Assembly: GCA_934553185.1 (NCBI GenBank)
Contig: CAKTFF010000162.1
Location: 1 to 5,734, forward strand
DNA length: 5,734 nt
DNA from: an uncultured Devosia sp.
GTDB lineage: Bacteria > Pseudomonadota > Alphaproteobacteria > Rhizobiales > Devosiaceae
Direction: 5' to 3'
Positions 1-4,914 of this stretch are shown here, piece by piece; the stretch's first letter is position 1, and every line of letters begins with the position of its first letter. The position numbers and the translations under genes were made by a program. The notes beneath the pieces were generated by a model. The model worked only from the letters and a program-made list of their open reading frames with translations. It searched no databases and was not told the DNA's origin.

Positions 1-362
1 GCGGTGAGGTCAAGGCCGGCGCCAAGCCAGGGTTCGAGAAGATCCTGGCTTTCCTCGACGGAAAGGGCGCGCGCCGAAGCAACGCCCGGCGTCGACTGGG
101 CAAGGGAGACGGCGGTGCGCAGGCTGGTTTCCATCACCTCGCCATCGACGGGGCGAAGCTGAATTGTGACTTCGCGGCCCACATCGGCGGACCAGGCGAT
201 GGCTGATTTTTGCACCAGCACCACCCCGCCCAGCGTTACGGCGGAGAGAAAGCTCATGATGGTGATCAGCAGCAGCAGCGTGCGGCCGGCGACGCTTTTT
301 TCCGGGACGATGGGCGCGGCGCCCTTGCGCGTGGGCAGGAAGCGGAGAATGCGCTCAATCAT
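1..362 (-). CDS. ftsX: Cell division protein FtsX, N-terminal part (cut by window edge)
   Basis: This is the membrane (permease-like) subunit of the FtsEX complex, which uses ATP hydrolysis by FtsE to control peptidoglycan remodelling at the division septum. About 120 codons are visible. The ATG at 362-360 overlaps the 3' end of ftsE by 8 bases (stop at 357-355), the tight coupling typical of ftsEX. The protein opens with a basic cytoplasmic segment (about residues 1-27, containing PTRKG). One strong transmembrane helix follows at about 28-50, rich in Leu, Val and Ile. Next comes the start of the large periplasmic domain, with the pattern 'EVTIQLRP' near 64-71 and 'TPGVASARALS' near 91-101, which is usual for FtsX. 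The remaining helices lie beyond position 1. No strong Shine-Dalgarno precedes the start, so translation may depend on coupling to ftsE. The identity rests mainly on the ftsE neighbour plus this topology. Confidence 0.88.
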   Translation of the reverse strand, partial: MIERILRFLPTRKGAAPIVPEKSVAGRTLLLLITIMSFLSAVTLGGVVLVQKSAIAWSADVGREVTIQLRPVDGEVMETSLRTAVSLAQSTPGVASARALSVEESQDLLEPWLGAGLDLT

Positions 363-1071
363 GGATCACCAGCTCGCCCTTGCTGAGCAGCATGCGGGGA
401 TAGGGGAATTTTTCAAGTAAAGGCAGTTCGTGCGTGGCCAAGATTATGGTCATGCCCAGGGTGCGGTTAAGCTCGGCGAAGAGGTGAACGAGGCGGCTCG
501 CTAGTTCGGGATCGACATTGCCGGTGGGCTCGTCGGCCAGAAGCACTTTGGGGCGGGCAATCACGGCGCGGGCGATGGCGGCGCGCTGCTTTTCGCCCCC
601 CGAGAGGAGCGATGGCGGCGCGTTCATCCTTTCGCCCAGGCCGACCCATTCAAGCAGTTCGGTGACATTGGGACGGTATTCGCTTTCCTGCTGGCCAAGG
701 ACGCGGAGAGGCAAGGCGACGTTTTCAAAGGTGGTGAGGTGGTCAAGGAGCCGGAACTCCTGGAAAACGATGCCGATATGGCGCCGCATCTGCAGGAGCC
801 GATCCTGGGACAGGTCGCTGACATCCTCGCCGAACATGGTGACGCGGCCGCGCGAGGGCTTAAGCGAAAGAAGCAGCAGGCGCAGGAGGCTGGTCTTGCC
901 CGAGCCCGAGGGCCCGGTCAGGAAGTGGAACGAGCCCGGCTCGACGGAAAAGGAAAGGTCATGGAGGATTTCCGGGCCATTGCCATAGCGCAGCCCCACA
1001 TTGGAAAACTCGATCAAGTCCGGCCGCTCCCCATCGGTCCGCCGCAGGGGCGAATCAGGTGTCGGGCGCAT
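355..1071 (-). CDS. ftsE: Cell division ATP-binding protein FtsE
   Basis: This is the cytoplasmic ATPase of the FtsEX complex, which sits at the divisome with FtsX. With the start used here it has 238 residues. All ABC ATPase motifs are present: Walker A GPSGSGKTS (about 53-61), Q-loop QEFRLLD (about 104-110), signature LSGGEKQR (about 156-163), Walker B LLADEPTGNVD (about 177-187) and the switch His in ATHE (about 214). The FRLLDHLT and DEPTGNVDPE wording is FtsE-like rather than that of an importer ATPase. Two adjacent ATGs (1074 and 1071) follow a GAAGG at 1084-1080, spaced 5 and 8 bases, so I chose 1071. A TTG at 1017 with GGGGAG at 1031-1026 would give about 220 residues and an N-terminus matching typical FtsE ('MIEFSNVGLRYG'), so the start is uncertain. 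It is read before ftsX and overlaps it. The divergent neighbour begins at 1232. Confidence 0.95.
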   Translation of the reverse strand: MRPTPDSPLRRTDGERPDLIEFSNVGLRYGNGPEILHDLSFSVEPGSFHFLTGPSGSGKTSLLRLLLLSLKPSRGRVTMFGEDVSDLSQDRLLQMRRHIGIVFQEFRLLDHLTTFENVALPLRVLGQQESEYRPNVTELLEWVGLGERMNAPPSLLSGGEKQRAAIARAVIARPKVLLADEPTGNVDPELASRLVHLFAELNRTLGMTIILATHELPLLEKFPYPRMLLSKGELVIHD

Positions 1072-1231
1072 CATAACAGCCTTCGCGCCGCCCCATGCGC
1101 TTGAGCATGTGCTTGGCCGCATGAAAGGGGCGAATATGTGGTGGATGAGCGTGCATGCGGGGGTTTGAGGAGTCTTAACGTCCTGCCGCTAGTTTGCTGG
1201 GGAAACACACCTATTCTTTCGCCCCGGCCAG
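1072..1231. promoter_or_regulatory. Divergent intergenic region between ftsE and the zinc-ribbon gene
   Basis: This 160-base gap must carry start signals for both the ftsE-ftsX pair (minus) and the zinc-ribbon/receiver pair (plus), unless transcription enters from elsewhere. It contains GAGTC at 1170-1174, a GANTC site of the kind methylated by CcrM in alphaproteobacteria, followed directly by TTAAC at 1175-1179, which could be a half-site for CtrA (consensus TTAA-N7-TTAA). No second TTAA occurs at the right distance. A weak plus-strand promoter can be drawn from TTGAGG (1165-1170), a 17-base spacer and GCTAGT (1188-1193), but the -10 matches the consensus at only 3 of 6 positions. No convincing minus-strand promoter was seen. 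The ftsE ribosome site GAAGG lies at 1084-1080. The regulatory reading is inference. Confidence 0.35.
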
Positions 1232-2155
1232 ATGATCATTACCTGTCCCCATTGCCAGACCAAGTACCAGGTGGCCTTCGAGGCCATCGGGGCGGTTGGC
1301 CGCAAGGTGCAGTGTGCCCATTGCAACGGGGCATGGCAGCAGCGCCCTGTTGTGCCCGAGGCGCCGGCAGAAAACAGCGCGGCGTCGGACGCCATGGACG
1401 AGGATGCGCTTGACGAGGTGATGGAGGCAGAGGCCCGCAAGGCGGTGGCCGAAACCCAGCCCGCAGCTGAACAAGAGCGGAGCAGCACCGACTCAGGGCG
1501 GCAAGAGGCTGCCAAGGTCGATCCGGCCTTGATCAACAAGCGGCAGAAGGACTTCAGCAAGCGGCAGACGGCCATTGCCGCCGAGCTGCCGCTGGCGCGG
1601 TTGCGGCGCAGCCTGCGGCTGGTGGGCGTGGTGATGCTCGCCGCTATTCTTGTTGTCGCCTATTGGGGGCGCGTGGAGGTGGTGACGCGGTTTCCCTCTA
1701 TGGCGGGCGTTTATGAGGCGGTGGGCCTGGGCGTCAATGTCGTGGGGCTCGAGTTCGACCGGGTGACGACGCTGCGCACAATCCAAAACGGCAAGGACAC
1801 GCTGGTGGTTTCGGCCCAGATCGTGGGGATCGAGCCTGAACCGGTGCCGGTGCCGCCCGTTGTGGTGACGCTTCTCGACGATCACGGGCAGCCGATCTAC
1901 CAGTGGAGCGCCGCCCCTTCGGTGAAGGGCCTGCAGGCGGGGGAACGCACGAGCTTTGATACCCAGCTGACGCTGCCGCCGGGCAATGCCTCGCGGGTTC
2001 GCCTCAGCTTTGATGGCGGGCAGGTGCCGCCGGAAAGCCTTGAGGCGCTGTCACAAGCGCGCGGCGAGGGTCCCGCGGCGACAGACCATGCACAAGCGCC
2101 GCCGCAGCCTGCGGTGGCAGAACCCGATTTACATCCTTCTCCGGAGCATCACTGA
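1232..2155 (+). CDS. MJ0042-type zinc-ribbon, single-pass membrane protein with DUF3426-like C-terminus (ZitP-like architecture)
   Basis: The predicted protein has 307 residues. The N-terminus is a zinc ribbon of the MJ0042 type: CPHC (Cys5, Cys8) and CAHC (Cys28, Cys31), followed by Trp35. An acidic, Ala/Glu-rich linker (about 40-80) leads to a basic stretch (about 103-128, with KRQK and RLRR). One transmembrane helix follows at about 129-145. The C-terminal part (about 185-262) reads like DUF3426, with VSAQIVGIE, a Pro/Val-rich strand, LLDDHGQPIYQW, a GERTSF turn and LTLPPGNASRVRLSF. The tail is Pro/Ala-rich. The same order (zinc finger, helix, DUF3426) is known in Caulobacter ZitP, a polar factor that binds PopZ. 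Orthology is inference, because such zinc-ribbon proteins are common in alphaproteobacteria. The ATG at 1232 puts the zinc ribbon at the extreme N-terminus as the family expects, although no clear Shine-Dalgarno precedes it. It overlaps the next gene by one base (TGATG). Confidence 0.85.
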   Translation: MIITCPHCQTKYQVAFEAIGAVGRKVQCAHCNGAWQQRPVVPEAPAENSAASDAMDEDALDEVMEAEARKAVAETQPAAEQERSSTDSGRQEAAKVDPALINKRQKDFSKRQTAIAAELPLARLRRSLRLVGVVMLAAILVVAYWGRVEVVTRFPSMAGVYEAVGLGVNVVGLEFDRVTTLRTIQNGKDTLVVSAQIVGIEPEPVPVPPVVVTLLDDHGQPIYQWSAAPSVKGLQAGERTSFDTQLTLPPGNASRVRLSFDGGQVPPESLEALSQARGEGPAATDHAQAPPQPAVAEPDLHPSPEHH

Positions 2156-2565
2156 TGGCCCGAATTCTGGTTGCCGAAGACGATCCCTCGGTGCGCGCCT
2201 TTGTGGTCAGCGCCCTGCAGATGCATGGCCACGAGGTGGTGGCCGAAGAAGATGGCGGCCTTGCCGCTGAAACGGCCGATGCCGAAGAAGGGCGGTTCGA
2301 CCTGCTGCTCAGCGACATCAAGATGCCCATCATGGACGGGATCGCGCTGGCGCTGCATGTGGCGGCGAAATATCCCGAAGTGATCATCGTGCTGATGACC
2401 GGCTTTGCCGACCAGCGCGAACGGGCGCATGGGCTCGATGCGCTGATCTATGACGTGATCACCAAGCCGTTCACGCTGGCCGACCTTTTGCAGAAAGTGG
2501 ATGACGCGCTGGCGGGCAAGCCGGTGGAAGTGGTGCCGCTGGCCCGGCGGGGATTGCCGGAATAG
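2155..2565 (+). CDS. Stand-alone response regulator receiver, CpdR-like
   Basis: This single-domain receiver of 136 residues has no output domain. The landmarks are all present: acidic pair Asp9-Asp10 in VAEDDPSVR, phosphoacceptor Asp54 in LLSDIKMPIMDG, Thr82 in LMTGF and Lys104 in ITKPF. The LLSDIKMP-MDGI and TKPFTLADLL wording resembles the CpdR family. In Caulobacter, CpdR is a CckA-ChpT phosphorelay target that, when unphosphorylated, primes the ClpXP protease at the pole. The stretch 'DQRERAHGLDALIYDV' suggests a rhizobial paralogue class rather than the main CpdR, so no symbol is given. About 15 residues (KPVEVVPLARRGLPE) extend past the last receiver helix. The ATG shares its A with the stop of the zinc-ribbon gene, and GGAG at 2143-2146 lies 8 bases upstream. 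The two genes are therefore very probably one translationally coupled operon. No cognate kinase is visible. The receiver identity is firm; the CpdR-type role is inference. Confidence 0.9.
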   Translation: MARILVAEDDPSVRAFVVSALQMHGHEVVAEEDGGLAAETADAEEGRFDLLLSDIKMPIMDGIALALHVAAKYPEVIIVLMTGFADQRERAHGLDALIYDVITKPFTLADLLQKVDDALAGKPVEVVPLARRGLPE

Positions 2566-2568
2566 GGC

Positions 2569-3828
2569 CTAGAGCCAGTCGGGGACTGAATCGAGGGCGA
2601 TCAGTTCCTCCACCGACTTGCGTGGGCGGATCACGTGCCAGCGGTTGCCGTCGACCAGCACTTCGGGGATCAGGGCGCGTGAATTATAGGTCGAGGCCAT
2701 GACCGCGCCATAGGCGCCGGCGCTCATGACGGCAAGAAGGTCGCCCTCGGCAACGCCCGGCATGGTGCGGGCTTTGGCGAGGTAGTCGCCGGTTTCGCAG
2801 ACCGGGCCGACGATGTCGGCGGTGATTGGGGCCAGGTTGGAGTGGTTGACCGGCACGATGTCGTGGTGCGCCTCGTAGAGGGTGGGCCTGATCAGATCGT
2901 TCATCGCCGCATCGACGATCACGAAATTGGTGGAGCCTTCCTTCACATATTCGACGCGCGTGACGAGGATGCCGGCATTGCCGACAAGCAGACGCCCCGG
3001 CTCGATAACGAGCGAGCAGCCGAGCTGGCCCACCTTGTCGCGGACCACGGCGGCATAGGCCTGGGGCGCGGGCGGCGCGTCTTCGTCGATATTGTAGGGG
3101 ATGCCAAGGCCGCCGCCGACATCGACATGATCGATCCGGTGACCATCGGCGCGAAGTTGGCCCACCAGTTCGGCCATGAGGCCAAAGGCGGTGCCGAAGG
3201 GTTCTAGGTCGGTGAGCTGGGAGCCGATATGCATGTCGACGCCGACAGCTTCGATGTTGGGAAGCTCGCTAATGCGGCGATACACATCGCGGGCGCGGCC
3301 AAAGGGAATGCCAAACTTGTTTTCCGCCTTGCCGGTGGAAATCTTGGCATGGGTGCGGGCGTCGACATCGGGATTGACGCGCACCGAGACGCGGGCGGTG
3401 AGGCCCATATCGGCCGCAATCATCGACAGCCGCTCGAGTTCGGGCTCGCTTTCGACGTTGAAGCACTTGATGCCAACTTGAAGGCCGCGGCGCATCTCGC
3501 CCCCGGTCTTGGCGACGCCGGAAAACACGATCATGTCGGGCCTGATGCCGGCGGCCAGTGCTCGTTCGAGTTCGCCGAGTGAGACCACGTCGGCCCCGGC
3601 GCCTTCGGCGGCCATGAGCTTGAGAACGGCCTGGTTGGAATTGGCCTTCATGGCATAGGCAAGGAGGGTCGGGATGCCTTCGAAGGCGGCTTTCACCACG
3701 CGGACATGACGGCGCAGGGTGGCGCTGGAATAGCAGTAGAAGGGGGTGCCCACTTCGGCCGCAAGCGCGTTGAGATCAACGTCCTCGGCATAGAGCGTGT
3801 CGTCGCGGTGGGTGAAGTGGTGGACCAT
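2569..3828 (-). CDS. lysA: Diaminopimelate decarboxylase LysA
   Basis: This cytoplasmic PLP enzyme (EC 4.1.1.20) decarboxylates meso-2,6-diaminopimelate to L-lysine, the last step of the DAP pathway. It has 419 residues, a normal length. Visible landmarks are the PLP-binding Lys61 in YAMKAN, His200 in MHIGSQ, the glycine-rich phosphate loop DVGGGLG (about 236-242), EPGR (276-279), the active-site Cys344 in CETGD and Tyr373 in AGAYG. These cover both the alanine-racemase-like barrel and the C-terminal beta domain, so the gene looks intact. The ATG at 3828 fits the family N-terminus ('MVHHFTHRDDTLYAEDV') and follows a purine-rich GGGGGAAGAGAG with a 7-base CAACAAC spacer. The open frame runs on to 3945, but that part only translates repeat DNA. 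The gene converges on the receiver gene with 3 bases between stops. It lies downstream of chaC and argH, and the repeat between chaC and lysA could uncouple them. Confidence 0.97.
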   Translation of the reverse strand: MVHHFTHRDDTLYAEDVDLNALAAEVGTPFYCYSSATLRRHVRVVKAAFEGIPTLLAYAMKANSNQAVLKLMAAEGAGADVVSLGELERALAAGIRPDMIVFSGVAKTGGEMRRGLQVGIKCFNVESEPELERLSMIAADMGLTARVSVRVNPDVDARTHAKISTGKAENKFGIPFGRARDVYRRISELPNIEAVGVDMHIGSQLTDLEPFGTAFGLMAELVGQLRADGHRIDHVDVGGGLGIPYNIDEDAPPAPQAYAAVVRDKVGQLGCSLVIEPGRLLVGNAGILVTRVEYVKEGSTNFVIVDAAMNDLIRPTLYEAHHDIVPVNHSNLAPITADIVGPVCETGDYLAKARTMPGVAEGDLLAVMSAGAYGAVMASTYNSRALIPEVLVDGNRWHVIRPRKSVEELIALDSVPDWL

Positions 3829-3842
3829 GTTGTTGCTCTCTT

Positions 3843-3960
3843 CCCCCTCTCCCCTTGTGGGAGAAGGTGCCCGAAGGTCGGGTGAGGGGTATCTCTCCCC
3901 AAACGCAGACCCCCTCATCCGGCGCTGCGCGCCACCTTCTCCCACGAGGGGAGAAGGGGG
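3843..3960. repeat. Intergenic mosaic repeat with two inverted ~50-base arms (between chaC and lysA)
   Basis: The left arm (3843-3890) and right arm (3909-3960) are imperfect reverse complements separated by about 18 bases. Both contain TGTGGGAGAAGGTG or its close complement, and a GGTGAGGGG / CCCCTCATC end. Each arm folds by itself into two hairpins. In the left arm these are CTCTCCC...GGGAGA-type (3845-3867, one mismatch) and CCCGA-AGG-TCGGG (3870-3882). In the right arm they are GGCGC-TGC-GCGCC (3921-3933) and CCTTCTCCC-ACGAG-GGGAGAAGG (3935-3957, 9 base pairs). The small stem differs in sequence between arms but keeps its pairing. Repeats of this look are scattered between genes in Rhizobiales genomes (compare RIME-type mosaic elements); the family name is not established here. 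No T-tract follows any stem, so it is not a standard intrinsic terminator. Confidence 0.82.
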
Positions 3961-4006
3961 CCCGGTGGCTGTTTAGGCCAAGTGCCTGAAGAACAAAAGC
4001 GGGGAC

Positions 4007-4726
4007 TTAGCTGCTGCCCTCGAAGGCCGCTTCTATTTCTGCGGCGACCAGCGCCTGGAGCTGCCAGAGGTGGGGATCGTGGATGCCGATGTCTTCGAGG
4101 TGCCGGACGGTGGCGTAAAGATACTCGGCCATGGAGCCGCGCGTGCCGACGGCGGTCGCCAGCACCTGGGCGATGCGCTGGTCGGAAAGGCCCGAGACAT
4201 AGCGGCCCGAATGGCGGTCGATGCAAAAGGTGATGGCCCGGATGGTTCGCTCTCCCGAGCGCGCCTTGACCCAACGCGGGGGAAAGGCGGAGGGCAGCCA
4301 GCTCATTTCGCGCTCAAGCAGAAGGTGCATGCTTTCGGTAATGCGGCCGGGCGGAAGCCGGTAGAGCACGCCCTTGCAGGCGCCGCCGCGATCAAGCGCC
4401 AGCATGAGGCCAGGGTTCTGGTCCGAACCGCGAAAGCGGTTGTTCCAGCCCAGGCAAAAGCGGCGGTGCCAGCCACGAACGAGGCCGGTGCGCATTTCAA
4501 CAAAGTCGCAGGCAGGCTTCCAGATCAGCGAGCCATAGGCAAAGATCCAGACTTCGTTCTGCTCGGGGTCGGGGCCGAGAAGCGCGTCAATGGTGCGCTG
4601 GTGATCGTCCGGGGTCGCCTGATGCATGCCTTCGGGTGGCTCGGGCATGTCCTCGGACACCTGCTCGGGCTGGAGGTAGCCGACATGACGCTCGGTGAGG
4701 CGCATGTGTCTAATTTCTTGAGGCAT
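4007..4726 (-). CDS. chaC: ChaC-family glutathione-specific gamma-glutamylcyclotransferase
   Basis: This cytosolic enzyme (EC 4.3.2.7 in characterised relatives) cleaves glutathione to 5-oxoproline and Cys-Gly. It has 239 residues, close to E. coli ChaC (about 231). The diagnostic substrate loop VWIFAYGSLIWKP lies at about 59-71, with the YGSL motif at 64-67. The probable catalytic Glu140 is in LEREMSWLP, and ACKGVLYRLP (about 116-125) is also typical of the fold. The C-terminal helix ends in EIEAAFEGSS. The ATG at 4726 follows GGAG with a 6-base spacer (AGCGCC). An ATG 7 codons later lacks a good ribosome site. The open frame extends to 4846, but that part is repeat-derived. It sits between argH and lysA, flanked on both sides by mosaic repeats, which suggests insertion or independent expression. 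Its base composition is not obviously different from its neighbours. The family is firm; the exact substrate is inferred from the family. Confidence 0.93.
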   Translation of the reverse strand: MPQEIRHMRLTERHVGYLQPEQVSEDMPEPPEGMHQATPDDHQRTIDALLGPDPEQNEVWIFAYGSLIWKPACDFVEMRTGLVRGWHRRFCLGWNNRFRGSDQNPGLMLALDRGGACKGVLYRLPPGRITESMHLLLEREMSWLPSAFPPRWVKARSGERTIRAITFCIDRHSGRYVSGLSDQRIAQVLATAVGTRGSMAEYLYATVRHLEDIGIHDPHLWQLQALVAAEIEAAFEGSS

Positions 4727-4740
4727 GGCGCTCTCCACTT

Positions 4741-4892
4741 CTTCCTTCACCCTGAGGGAGAAGGTGGCGCGTCGCGCCCGATAAGAGATTCTGGGCTCGT
4801 CGCCAGCATCAAGGCATGGGATGGCGCAGCACCCCTCACCCTGCACTGCCGCTAAACGCGGAAGTGCTCCCTCTCCCTCAAGGGGAGAGGGA
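4741..4892. repeat. Second, degenerate mosaic repeat (between argH and chaC)
   Basis: Two repeat halves are separated by about 50 bases of unrelated sequence. The left half has an imperfect hairpin at 4744-4764 (CCTTC-A-CCC / GGG-A-GAAGG with an A-A mismatch), then GGCGC-GTC-GCGCC at 4766-4778. It shares the 11-mer GGGAGAAGGTG (4756-4766) with the copy at 3859-3869. The right half starts with ACCCCTCACCC (4831-4841), comparable to ACCCCCTCATCC near 3909. Two stems follow: one at 4843-4867 (GCACT/AGTGC plus CCGC/GCGG around one mismatch) and a 10-base-pair stem TCCCTCTCCC/GGGAGAGGGA at 4868-4892. The hairpin order mirrors the first repeat, so both belong to one family. No T-tract follows on either strand. 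The repeat fills most of the 188-base gap. Confidence 0.7.
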
Positions 4893-4914
4893 AAGGATCG
4901 GGGCTAGACCAGAA

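Noticed and set aside
739..1104. Plus-strand open frames opposite ftsE (also 518-988)
   Set aside because: The translations are low-complexity Arg/Ala/Gln text typical of antisense frames, and ftsE on the other strand has every ABC motif.
1075..1122. ftsE start at 1122
   Set aside because: There is no Shine-Dalgarno upstream (a pyrimidine-rich CCCCTTTC precedes it), and the added residues are unlike FtsE.
1127..1225. 8-base inverted repeat GGGGCGAA (1127-1134) and TTCGCCCC (1218-1225) in the divergent gap
   Set aside because: It is short, GC-rich and 83 bases apart, and is likely to arise by chance at this composition.
2842..3582. Plus-strand open frames opposite lysA (2842-3207, 3176-3481, 3229-3582)
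   Set aside because: They are antisense shadows of an intact LysA with all catalytic residues, and have no ribosome sites or recognisable domains.
3829..3945. N-terminal extension of LysA to an ATG at 3945
   Set aside because: The extra 39 codons translate the mosaic repeat. The family N-terminus begins at the ATG at 3828, which has its own ribosome site.
3829..4006. Search for a small lipoprotein (LptM-like) gene between argH and lysA, also in 4727-4914
   Set aside because: No short frame with a lipobox and the expected CG-K-GPL text is present in either gap; both are repeat DNA.
4727..4846. N-terminal extension of the ChaC protein to an ATG at 4846
   Set aside because: The extra 40 codons come from repeat DNA. 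GGAG at proper spacing supports the ATG at 4726.
4070..4855. A 261-codon plus-strand open frame opposite chaC
   Set aside because: It is a GC-rich shadow of chaC. It shows no family motifs, and its right end runs into the repeat.
3843..4892. CRISPR-like or transposon reading of the repeats
   Set aside because: There are only two diverged copies, with no regular spacers, no cas genes, no transposase and no target-site duplication visible.
4868..4892. Intrinsic terminator downstream of argH
   Set aside because: The stem is strong (10 base pairs), but the sequence after it on the minus strand is AGCACTTCC with no T-run. It might still impede transcription, but is not a standard terminator.
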